A DNA stretch of 64,000 nt from Pseudomonas sp. PD9R (GTDB lineage Bacteria > Pseudomonadota > Gammaproteobacteria > Pseudomonadales > Pseudomonadaceae), in the NCBI RefSeq assembly GCF_019200975.1, contig NZ_JAHTMR010000015.1, positions 127,569 through 191,568 on the forward strand. The letters run 5' to 3'. Numbering within the stretch: position 1 is the first letter of the stretch; every line of letters begins with the position of its first letter. The position numbers and the translations under genes are program-made. Shown one piece after another: positions 26,198 to 33,664 of the stretch. The notes beneath the pieces are model-generated. The model searched no databases and had not been told where the DNA came from. It saw only the letters and a program-made list of their open reading frames with translations.

Positions 26198-27868
26198 TTA
26201 CAGGGTTATGACGGAAGGGGTCATTAGCGATGAAAAAGTGGCACTTTGCTTTGACGTCCGGGCAGCCTGTACGCGATTACGCCCGGCGTCTTTTGCGCGA
26301 TATAGCGCCTCGTCCGCCTGGCTCGCCATCAACAGGCTGTCGGAGTTTTCGTACCACTCGACCACCCCGGCGCTGAAGGTGCACCACAGGTCATGGGGTT
26401 GCGCCGGGTAGTGAATTTCGGCAAATCGCTGACGGATTTCATCGAGTACGGCGTAGGCCGCTTCGAGATCGGTGTCGGGCATGACGATGGCGAATTCTTC
26501 ACCGCCGTAACGGCCGATGAAGTCGGTCTTGCGCAAACGTTGCTTGAGGAACAGTGCCAGGCTCTTGATCACCCGGTCGCCCATGGGGTGGCCGTGGCTA
26601 TCATTGACCCGCTTGAAGTGGTCGATGTCGAGCATCGCAAAGCTCAGCGGCTTGTTCTCGCGGCGGGCACGGAACGAGCAGTCTTCGAGCAGTTGCAGAA
26701 TGTGGGTGTGGTTGTACAAACCGGTAAGGCTGTCGCGAACCATTCGTGCTTTCAGGTTGCGGGCCCGCGCCGCTCGGTTGCGCACGGTGGTAATCAGGTG
26801 CCGGGGCTTGATCGGCTTGGTCAGGAAGTCGTCGCCGCCTTCACTCATGGCGTCGAGTTGCTTGTCCAGGTCGTCTTCGGCCGACAGGTAAATGATCGGC
26901 ACACTGACATAGCGGTCGTTGTGGCGGATCACCTTGGCCAGTTCGGTGCCGGTGCAGGCGGGCATGTACATGTCGAGGATGATCAGGTCTGGCTGGAAAT
27001 CCGCCAGTTCGGCCATGGCCTGGATCGGCTCGATCAAGGTCCGGGTCACGATCCCTGCACTATTAAGCAGGCGCTCGGTGTGCAAGGCCTGGGCGCGGGA
27101 ATCGTCGATGATCAGCACTTTATAGGGTTCGTACTGCGCGACGCAGGTCAGGACTTCGATTTTCTCCAGCAGGCTCGACGCTTCGAGGGTGCCGGTGAGG
27201 AACTCCTGGCCACCGGCACGCACCGCAGCGAGGCGGGTCGGGGTGTCGGTTTCGTGCAGGCTGAAGAACAGCAGCGGCAAACGGTGATCGAGACCTTCCT
27301 GGGCTTCGGCGGCCAATTTCAGCCCGATGCCGGGGCCGCTGAAATCGACGTCCATGACGATGGCTGCCGGCAATCGCTCGACCATTGAGGAGCGAAACGC
27401 CGCCACACTGTCCAGGGACTGGGCGCTAAGCCCGAAGAATTCCAGTTGTTTGGCCAGGCGCTCGCCACGTTCGTGATCCTGCAGCATCACGTAAATCGGC
27501 TTGCGCAACGGCGGCAGGAACGTTTGGTCGAGTTGATCGCCATGGCGCAGCCCGGTACGTGACAGGCGCTGCATCAAGCGGTTGAGGTCAGTGATCAGTC
27601 CGCTGCTCAGGCGTCCGCGATTGGCGTCGACAGCCTCCAGCGACTGGCCGATGTGGCGTGCCAGTTGCGTGTGTTCAGGTTGTTCGAAGCGCTCGGCGAA
27701 ACGTAGCAGGCGCAAATTGGCCTCGCTCAGTTCCGACAGATCGTTGATGGACCATTCGGTGTGCTGCAGGCGCTGCCATATCTCAAGAATCTGACGTGCT
27801 TGATGAATTACCCGCTGGGCAAAGTGATGCTTGAGGCGCTCGCGGCTGGGGTCTTCTTGCTCGGTCAT
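26198..27868 (-). CDS. gcbA: Diguanylate cyclase GcbA with two receiver domains
   Basis: 556 residues. A helical N-terminus (about 1-125) precedes a first receiver-like domain (VMDVDFSGPG) and a second receiver with VLIIDDSRAQA and the acceptor Asp in LDMYMPACTG. The GGDEF domain begins near 385 (RDSLTGLYNHTHIL) with the active-site GGEEF and the inhibitory RxxD I-site (RKTD) exactly five residues before it, so product-feedback inhibition is expected. It makes cyclic di-GMP from two GTP. In P. fluorescens GcbA promotes attachment. Position beside the chemoreceptor agrees with PA4843. Its promoter probably lies within 27869-28000. Confidence 0.93.
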   Translation of the reverse strand: MTEQEDPSRERLKHHFAQRVIHQARQILEIWQRLQHTEWSINDLSELSEANLRLLRFAERFEQPEHTQLARHIGQSLEAVDANRGRLSSGLITDLNRLMQRLSRTGLRHGDQLDQTFLPPLRKPIYVMLQDHERGERLAKQLEFFGLSAQSLDSVAAFRSSMVERLPAAIVMDVDFSGPGIGLKLAAEAQEGLDHRLPLLFFSLHETDTPTRLAAVRAGGQEFLTGTLEASSLLEKIEVLTCVAQYEPYKVLIIDDSRAQALHTERLLNSAGIVTRTLIEPIQAMAELADFQPDLIILDMYMPACTGTELAKVIRHNDRYVSVPIIYLSAEDDLDKQLDAMSEGGDDFLTKPIKPRHLITTVRNRAARARNLKARMVRDSLTGLYNHTHILQLLEDCSFRARRENKPLSFAMLDIDHFKRVNDSHGHPMGDRVIKSLALFLKQRLRKTDFIGRYGGEEFAIVMPDTDLEAAYAVLDEIRQRFAEIHYPAQPHDLWCTFSAGVVEWYENSDSLLMASQADEALYRAKDAGRNRVQAARTSKQSATFSSLMTPSVITL

Positions 27869-28193
27869 ATCCTGACTACTAGTTAGGGTGCACGCTGAGG
27901 TCGACTGGTGGCTCTATGCTAGCACCTCTTTTCGATTGCATGAGTGCTGTACGTCAACAATCTGCAATGTGAGTGCATTCAGTTTGTGACCAATGAGTCT
28001 CGGTGGGCGCGACGCTAGGCGGTAGAACCCCATAAATTGGGTGTTCCAGGAGATTTCCTGATCATTTTCAGGCCGCTTCCCATGGCTTGGAGGACCTCGT
28101 CTGTCAGCTGTTTCTGATTTTGCGCGTGCATGATCCCGTCGGGATTTTCGCCTGATAGGGTTCAGGGATTCCCCTACAGCCGGCCCGCGAACC
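27869..28193. other. Gap between gcbA and the accessory Hcp module; no gene seen
   Basis: 325 bp without a credible gene. It must hold the leftward gcbA promoter and the rightward promoter of the Hcp module. A short hairpin ATCCC-GTC-GGGAT plus TTTT lies at 28133-28148. I could not place promoter hexamers with confidence. Base composition becomes less GC-rich here. Confidence 0.5.
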
Positions 28194-29345
28194 ATGACCC
28201 TGTGTTTCAAAGAACATCCCAGCGATGACCAGCGGCTGAACCACAACACCACACCCATTGCCGATTGTGAATGCAAGGAGGAGCGGCTCTACGGCAGCAA
28301 AACCCTGGTCACCGAGGTGCCGATTCTCACGTGCTCATGCCTTTGGCGTATCTACCAGCGCGAGGCTGAAGAGATCGTCGCGCCCAACGGTGTATTGATC
28401 GCCGATCCGGTGGAGCGCAACCGCGTGATCAACGCGGCTTATGCCCGGTTGTGGCTGCATGACCCTCGGTTTCAGTGGGCCGGGTTGGCGGCGTTTGCTT
28501 CCAAGCAGGTCGGTTGCGGGTTGTTGCATGCGGCGCAAAGTGTGGAGCGTATTGGCGAGGAGCGTGAGGCTCGGGTGCGTTTGCGAGACAGCCGCCGTGA
28601 ATACGGTCTGCTGACATCGGGCAGGATGTCAGAACAGGCAGATGCTTTGCGCAACTATAAAGAAGCGGATGCGCGTAACCCTGTTCCTTCTTTGGACCTC
28701 TATCCCGCGGGCGAGGATTTGTCGCTGGTACAGCAGCAATACCGGCATGTGCACGACATGATGGCATTGGGGAATACCACGCTGTTTCTGGATGTTTATC
28801 CGTTGCATGAGTTTTATGCGAAGCGTGGGTTGAGGGAGTTGAAGTACTGTCTGGAGAACCGAGCGGGAATTTATGGGCATCCGACGTTTCCGGTGTTTTG
28901 GCCGGTGGATCAGGAAGCACTCCCTTTTGGGTTGAGTTACGTTGAGGTTCTACAAGCTTTTGAGGCGATAGACGCCGGAGATATAGTCGGTGGCGTTAAG
29001 CATTTGGCGGGGCATGAGCAGCGCAACATTCTCCAGCCTACGATTTACAAAGATCGCCAGTTGGTGGCGTTGCTGCGTGGCAACCACGTTTCCTATGTGA
29101 CCGGCTTTCCTTCCGGTGCGGCCCAGGCTATTGAGTTGACGCTTACCAGCCAATGCCAGCGTGTAGAGGATGGGCGAACCATCGGTTTTGATAACAGCCC
29201 GCTGGCGGACTTGTCGGACATTCAACAACGAATGCCCTTTGTGCTGCGGGCCGCATCTCGCTTCGACGAGATGTTGCAGGGTGCTGACCGGCCGGCGTTG
29301 GAGCAATCCATTCGAGAGATCGCTGCGGTGGGCGGGCAGTCGTGA
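28194..29345 (+). CDS. DUF2515-like protein, candidate type VI secretion cargo
   Basis: 383 residues. A cysteine-rich N-terminus (DCECKE..., TCSCLWRIYQREAE) leads into a helical domain with NRVINAAYARLWLHD and RFQWAGLAAFASKQVGCGLL near residue 95, which I recognise as the DUF2515-type segment of proteins often found near Hcp/VgrG genes in Pseudomonas. There is no signal peptide or obvious nuclease, lipase or amidase motif. A YHVHDMMALGNTTLFLDVYP region follows. Its stop overlaps the start of the next gene, and an hcp gene follows 0.7 kb later on the same strand. Effector status is inferred from context only. The ATG at 28194 has a weak ribosome site, but no better in-frame start is visible. 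Confidence 0.75.
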   Translation: MTLCFKEHPSDDQRLNHNTTPIADCECKEERLYGSKTLVTEVPILTCSCLWRIYQREAEEIVAPNGVLIADPVERNRVINAAYARLWLHDPRFQWAGLAAFASKQVGCGLLHAAQSVERIGEEREARVRLRDSRREYGLLTSGRMSEQADALRNYKEADARNPVPSLDLYPAGEDLSLVQQQYRHVHDMMALGNTTLFLDVYPLHEFYAKRGLRELKYCLENRAGIYGHPTFPVFWPVDQEALPFGLSYVEVLQAFEAIDAGDIVGGVKHLAGHEQRNILQPTIYKDRQLVALLRGNHVSYVTGFPSGAAQAIELTLTSQCQRVEDGRTIGFDNSPLADLSDIQQRMPFVLRAASRFDEMLQGADRPALEQSIREIAAVGGQS

Positions 29346-29347
29346 TC

Positions 29348-29971
29348 ATGTCGTGGCGAGCGTATCGCGGCTGGCGGCAGGCAGTGTTGATGATTTTGAT
29401 TGTACTGGGGGTGCTCTGGGCGATCGGAGTGCTGTCGGATGAGCCGGAAATCGCTCTGGAAATGGGTGGCACCTATGAAGATTTGCGCGAACGCTCGTCC
29501 GCGTCCTTTAGTCCACTGATACCCGGTGAAATCTGGATGGGGCTTCCCACGACTGATGCACGATTGCGATTCATCGACCAGCAGTACGAATTCATTACTC
29601 CTCAGGCACGTTTTTTCACCGTTGGATTTGACGACAACATAATCATAAGTATCCGCATGTCACCTATGGTCGAGCCGTTGCTGCTCGATGACGCCTTGAA
29701 GGTAGCGCTGGATTTACAGGATCAGTGGCGCCGCGGCGGATGGCGGGTTGCCGGCCCCAGAACCTATCCGCCCTTTGCCGACACACCGGCATGGCGTGCC
29801 CGGCTACGGGCTAAGAACCGGGTAGGAACGACTTACTGGCTGGCGGGTGAAAAATACCAGGTAGCGATGTTCATGCACCGTTTCGCAGACAGCACGCATC
29901 CAGACGAAGAGCGCTATCTGATCACCCTCTCGATAGGCAAGCCGTGGACACCCTTCGATGATGACCAGTGA
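29348..29971 (+). CDS. Small membrane-anchored protein coupled to the DUF2515 gene (immunity candidate)
   Basis: 207 residues. One N-terminal membrane helix (AVLMILIVLGVLWAIGVLS, about 12-30) is followed by a soluble, probably periplasmic domain with alternating strands (ARFFTVGFDDNIIISIRMSP) and WRRGGWRVAGPRTYPPF. I do not know the family. The alternative GTG at 29342 overlaps the upstream stop (GTGA), so translation is coupled to the DUF2515 gene. A single-helix periplasmic protein directly after a putative secreted protein is the usual layout of an immunity partner, but this is an inference. A 61-bp gap with a good ribosome site leads to hcp. Confidence 0.75.
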   Translation: MSWRAYRGWRQAVLMILIVLGVLWAIGVLSDEPEIALEMGGTYEDLRERSSASFSPLIPGEIWMGLPTTDARLRFIDQQYEFITPQARFFTVGFDDNIIISIRMSPMVEPLLLDDALKVALDLQDQWRRGGWRVAGPRTYPPFADTPAWRARLRAKNRVGTTYWLAGEKYQVAMFMHRFADSTHPDEERYLITLSIGKPWTPFDDDQ

Positions 29972-30032
29972 CCGCCCCCAAGAATCCCATCCCATTCCTT
30001 CGCGCCTCAACCTCAATAAAAGGAACCCCACC

Positions 30033-30539
30033 ATGCCATCCCCAGCCTTCATGACCCTGCGCGGTGAACGCCAAGGCCTCATCAGCGCCGGTGCCTTCAC
30101 CCAGGCGTCGGTGGGCAACATCTACCAGTTGGGACGTGCGGACCAAATCATGATTCAGGCGCTCAGCCATGGCGTTTTTGTGCCCAGAGGGTCAGGAGCG
30201 GGTCGCCGGATGCACAAGCCGTTGATCATTACCAAGTCAATCGACAAGTCATCGCCGCTGATCAACAACGCTTTGTGTTCCGGGGAGTTGCTCAGCCAGT
30301 GCCGCGTCGAGTGGTATCGCACCTCGGCGCAGGGAACGCAGGAACATTTCTACACGATGGAGTTGGAGGACGCGTTGATCATCGGTGCCGAAGTGCTCAT
30401 GCCGCATTGCCAGGACCCGGGCACCGCACACCTGACGCAGCTGGAGAAAGTCCACTTCAGCTACCGGCGAATCTATTGGCGGCATGAAATCAGCGGGACC
30501 ATGGGCTCCGACGAGTGGAGTGCAGAGGCGTCGGCATGA
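30033..30539 (+). CDS. hcp: Type VI secretion tube protein Hcp (orphan)
   Basis: 168 residues from MPSPAFMTLRGERQGLISAG, typical of the HcpA class. AAAAGGAACCCC precedes the ATG; an upstream in-frame ATG at 29958 overlaps the previous gene and is unlikely. The internal MIQALSHGVFVPRG and the C-terminal QLEKVHFSYRRIYWRHEISG are hallmark Hcp strands. Hcp hexamers stack into the secretion tube and chaperone small effectors in the lumen. No core type VI genes occur in this window, so this orphan must work with a machine encoded elsewhere. Its stop overlaps the next ATG (ATGA). Confidence 0.94.
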   Translation: MPSPAFMTLRGERQGLISAGAFTQASVGNIYQLGRADQIMIQALSHGVFVPRGSGAGRRMHKPLIITKSIDKSSPLINNALCSGELLSQCRVEWYRTSAQGTQEHFYTMELEDALIIGAEVLMPHCQDPGTAHLTQLEKVHFSYRRIYWRHEISGTMGSDEWSAEASA

Positions 30540-31012
30540 GGCTGGTCGATGAGTTTCATCTGACCCCGTGGGAGCGCCAACATGCCTACCCCGGCGAGCA
30601 AGCACTGGATCACGTCCGTCAGGCCTTGCAAGATCGGCAACCGATCGAAGGTATGCACGAGTTGCGTGCCGGGCTGATGATCGACATCGACGACGAGGTG
30701 CTCCATCAGGTTGAGCGTGGCGAGTGGCGGTTGATCAGGCCTGAAGCCGATTACGGCGACTGGGCGGTGCCGCTGCTCATCTTCGAGCACAAGGTCATGG
30801 CGTTGATGAGAAATCCGCCGCCCCAGGCTTCACGGTCACCGAGGATCTTCCGCATCGTTGAAAGCGAAACGGCCGCGCCGCTGACTCAGCAGCGCTACTT
30901 TGCGACTGTGGAAGGACAGGTTGCCGCGCGCAGAACCGACGGTCAGGGCATCGCCCATCTCTTTGGGCCAGCTGAGCTGCAGCAGATTTCAATGCCGGTC
31001 ATCGGCGTTTAG
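30536..31012 (+). CDS. Uncharacterised protein translationally coupled to hcp
   Basis: 158 residues. Starts MRLVDEFHLTPWERQHAYPG, rich in acidic and aromatic residues, with a predicted alpha/beta middle (GMHELRAGLMIDIDDEVLHQ, GEWRLIRPEADYGDWAVPLL) and a C-terminus resembling a small beta domain (FATVEGQVAARRTDGQGIAH). No signal peptide or catalytic motif is seen. The ATGA overlap with hcp means the two are co-translated, pointing to an Hcp-binding adaptor, a lumen cargo or its cognate protector. I cannot choose between these from sequence. Last gene of the module; the 152 bp to the DUF2333 gene show no clear terminator. Confidence 0.78.
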   Translation: MRLVDEFHLTPWERQHAYPGEQALDHVRQALQDRQPIEGMHELRAGLMIDIDDEVLHQVERGEWRLIRPEADYGDWAVPLLIFEHKVMALMRNPPPQASRSPRIFRIVESETAAPLTQQRYFATVEGQVAARRTDGQGIAHLFGPAELQQISMPVIGV

Positions 31013-31164
31013 CGCTGGCATGGGCACTGGGTTAATTGGCAACGGTTGACGAAGGTTCGGGCGGTAATTTTCGGGATAAACCCAACGGCGGGTGCCGGGC
31101 CAAGGCACGTTGTTGTATGGTTGTGGTCGAACCGATGAACCCAAGTGATTGAAAGGATATCGCC

Positions 31165-32232
31165 ATGCTGGACTGGAAGAACCGCGCCGGTAGCGCGCCT
31201 GAACGTGCCGCTGAACCGAAATCGGCTACCCGCAGTTATCTGGGTGGCCTGCTGTTCAGCCGGGCGCTGGCTACCCTGATCGGCATTTACCTGCTGGTGG
31301 CGTGCGGTCTGGGCTGGTACTGGAGTGAAGAGCCCGCGCTGTTTCCGGTGCAGCAGAATGCGCAAATGGCTGCCGAGAAAGAAGGCAAGCAAATGGTGGT
31401 TGGCTACACCACCGTCGAAACCCTCAAGACCGTTGCCGGCACTTTGCTGACCAAGCCGGGCGGTTACATCTCCAACGACCGTTTCCCGCCGGGCCTGTGG
31501 ATGGACAACATGCCAAGCTGGGAATATGGCGTGCTGGTGCAAGTGCGCGATCTGACGCGCGCCATGCGCAAGGACTTCGCCCGCTCGCAGTCGCAATCGG
31601 CTGAAGATGCGGATCTGGCCAAGGCCGAGCCGCGCTTCAACTTCGATAACAAGAGCTGGATCCTGCCGTCCACCGAATCGGAGTATCAGGAAGGTATCAA
31701 CTCCTTGAGCCGCTATCAGGCTCGGCTGTCGGATCCCACGCAGAAAAACGCGCTGTTCTACGCTCGTGCCGACAACCTGAACAACTGGCTCGGGGATGTC
31801 GGTACTCGCCTGGGTTCGTTGTCGCAACGGCTGTCGGCCAGCGTTGGCCGGGTCAAGCTCAACACCTCGCTGAAAACCGAAGTGGTTATCCCGGGCCAAG
31901 TGCCGCAGGTCGACGAAGAAATCGTCGAAACCCCGTGGATGCAGATCGATAACGTGTTCTATGAAGCTCGCGGTCAGGCTTGGGCCTTGTCGCACCTGCT
32001 GCGCGCCATTGAAGTCGACTTTGCCGATGTATTGGCGAAGAAGAACGCCACGGTCAGCGTGCGTCAGATCATTCGTGAACTGGAAGCTTCGCAAGAGCCA
32101 GTGTGGAGCCCGATGATTCTCAACGGCAGCGGCTTCGGCGTCCTGGCCAACCACTCGCTGGTCATGGCCAACTACATTTCCAGGGCCAACGCGGCGGTGA
32201 TCGATTTGCGTCAACTGCTGAATCAGGGCTGA
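31165..32232 (+). CDS. DUF2333 family membrane protein
   Basis: 355 residues. A short cytoplasmic N-terminus, one membrane helix (FSRALATLIGIYLLVACGLGWY, about 31-51) and a large domain with FPVQQNAQMAAEK, NDRFPPGLWMDNMPSWEYGV and LGSLSQRLSASVGR, all typical of DUF2333. GAAAGGATATCGCC precedes the ATG. Function is not established. It is followed after 3 bp by the NUDIX gene, forming a pair that I recall next to gcbA in P. aeruginosa (PA4842-PA4841); here the Hcp module sits between gcbA and this gene. Confidence 0.92.
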   Translation: MLDWKNRAGSAPERAAEPKSATRSYLGGLLFSRALATLIGIYLLVACGLGWYWSEEPALFPVQQNAQMAAEKEGKQMVVGYTTVETLKTVAGTLLTKPGGYISNDRFPPGLWMDNMPSWEYGVLVQVRDLTRAMRKDFARSQSQSAEDADLAKAEPRFNFDNKSWILPSTESEYQEGINSLSRYQARLSDPTQKNALFYARADNLNNWLGDVGTRLGSLSQRLSASVGRVKLNTSLKTEVVIPGQVPQVDEEIVETPWMQIDNVFYEARGQAWALSHLLRAIEVDFADVLAKKNATVSVRQIIRELEASQEPVWSPMILNGSGFGVLANHSLVMANYISRANAAVIDLRQLLNQG

Positions 32233-32235
32233 GTC

Positions 32236-32793
32236 ATGGTCGATAACGCCAGAGAGGTTGCCCACCGGGTGGCCTCGGATGCCGAACAGATCGCCTGGGT
32301 CGACGAGCAGGACAACCTGCTCGGCGCCCTGGTCCGGTCCGACCTGCGCGAGCGCGGGCTGATCGGGCGCGGCACCTACATTATGTTGTTCAATTCCGCC
32401 GGTGAGCTTTGTGTGCACCGTCGGACATTGAGCAAAGCCATTTATCCAGGGTATTGGGACGTGGCGGCGGGCGGTATGGTGCTTGCCACTGAAACTTATG
32501 CCGAGTCAGCAGCCCGTGAGTTGGAAGAAGAGCTCGGTGTGAGCGGAGTGGAGTTGACCGCCCATGATCACTTTTTCTTCGAAGACACCGGTAATCGCCT
32601 GTGGTGTTCGGCGTTTTCAGCGGTGTGGGATGGCGCGTTGATCCTGCAACCGGAAGAGGTGCTGGAAGCGCGCTTTTTGCCGATTGATGAAGTGCTACGG
32701 GAAATCGACGAAAAGCCTTATTGCCCGGACTCTTTGGCAGCGTTAAAGCGCTATCTTCGGGCTCGCGGCGAAGACGTCGCAAAAGCGCTATAA
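32236..32793 (+). CDS. NUDIX hydrolase
   Basis: 185 residues. The Nudix box GX5EX7REUXEEXGU is complete, from the Gly of GGMVLATETYAESAAREL through EEELGV near residues 75-98. The N-terminal WVDEQDNLLGALVRSDLRER and HRRTLSKAIYPGYWDVAAGG resemble the YfcD-type NUDIX group. Members hydrolyse nucleoside diphosphate derivatives; the substrate here is unknown. It begins 3 bp after the DUF2333 stop and ends at a strong intrinsic terminator. Confidence 0.94.
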   Translation: MVDNAREVAHRVASDAEQIAWVDEQDNLLGALVRSDLRERGLIGRGTYIMLFNSAGELCVHRRTLSKAIYPGYWDVAAGGMVLATETYAESAARELEEELGVSGVELTAHDHFFFEDTGNRLWCSAFSAVWDGALILQPEEVLEARFLPIDEVLREIDEKPYCPDSLAALKRYLRARGEDVAKAL

Positions 32794-32797
32794 ATTG

Positions 32798-32829
32798 GCG
32801 CCGATTGGCTCTTAGCAATCGGCGCTTTT
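32798..32829 (+). terminator. Intrinsic terminator after the NUDIX gene
   Basis: Perfect 10-bp stem GCGCCGATTG/CAATCGGCGC with an 8-nt loop, followed by TTTT. Confidence 0.92.
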
Positions 32830-32875
32830 GCCGTTACACTGCGCGACCTTTTCAAACTGAACCGGTATTGCTTTT

Positions 32876-32964
32876 GTAGGAACTGCCGCAGGCTGCGATC
32901 TTTTGACTTTGCATTTGCGTCAAAACCAAAAGATCGCAGCCTCGTTGCACTCGTCAGCTCCTAC
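32876..32964. repeat. REP pair (inverted)
   Basis: GTAGGAACTGCCGCAGGCTGCGATC at the left end and its divergent inverted partner ending CTCCTAC at 32964. Arms match over the GGCTGCGATCTTTTG core but differ outside it. Confidence 0.88.
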
Positions 32965-33074
32965 ATAGAGTTATCCCGTTTCAGTAGCGCTGCCCCTGCC
33001 TGAGTGGGGCTTCGCGGTCGATGGTGCCGGGTGTCCTGCCGCGACCAGTCTTTGTCCTCCCAAGAGGATTGCCG

Positions 33075-33446
33075 GTGGCCAAAAAAGCCGCATCCTTCGC
33101 CGCCCTTGGTGGCTTGGTATTTTCCACCGACGCAGGTCGTCATTGCCCGGATTGCAGTAAGCCGGTGGACGCCTGTATCTGCAAACAGACCGTAATCCCT
33201 GCCGGCGACGGCGTTGCTCGTGTACGTCGCGAAAGCAAGGGCCGTGGCGGCAAGACGGTGACCACCATCACCGGCGTGCCGTTGGCCGAAGACGCGCTCA
33301 AGGACCTGGCCACCACGTTGAAAAAACGTTGTGGCACCGGTGGAGCGTTGAAAGACGGGATCATTGAAATCCAGGGCGATCATGTCGAGCTACTCTTGGC
33401 CGAGTTGATCAAGCACGGTTTCAAGGCAAAGAAGTCCGGCGGCTAG
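33075..33446 (+). CDS. SUI1/eIF1-like translation factor (YciH family)
   Basis: 123 residues from a GTG at 33075 with AGAGGA upstream; the frame is open to 33021 but lacks a ribosome site there. A small cysteine cluster (HCPDCSKPVDACICKQ, residues 23-38) precedes the SUI1 domain with RRESKGRGGKTVTTITGVPL and KDGIIEIQGDHVELLLAELI. Bacterial homologues (E. coli YciH) influence start-codon fidelity in vitro. It stands alone between REP elements and speA. Confidence 0.92.
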   Translation: MAKKAASFAALGGLVFSTDAGRHCPDCSKPVDACICKQTVIPAGDGVARVRRESKGRGGKTVTTITGVPLAEDALKDLATTLKKRCGTGGALKDGIIEIQGDHVELLLAELIKHGFKAKKSGG

Positions 33447-33450
33447 CAGC

Positions 33451-33528
33451 CTCTGTGAAAACCACCCGCGGCTTGATCCAGTCCTGTTTGCCTCAAGGGC
33501 TGGCGTCGTCACCATGGTTTTCACAGAG
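33451..33528. repeat. 78-bp palindromic element with 14-bp terminal inverted repeats
   Basis: CTCTGTGAAAACCA at 33451-33464 is the exact reverse complement of 33515-33528. A weaker inner CTTGA/TCAAG pairing is present. It starts 5 bp after the SUI1-like gene stop and could act as a terminator or be a miniature insertion element remnant. Confidence 0.7.
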
Positions 33529-33664
33529 CCTGTTCATGACCGGTTTCTAAACTCACTGCGGTCGGCGGGGTCTATCCCTCGTTGACGAACCGTCATTTTC
33601 ATTCTTTAGACTGCGCCGGCCTGAATCCAGGCGACGCACTATGACTTCTTTATAGGGGACTTCG

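Noticed and set aside
28133..28148. Terminator upstream of the DUF2515-like gene
   Set aside because: Only a 5-bp stem with TTTT; too weak to call with no gene ending nearby on that strand.
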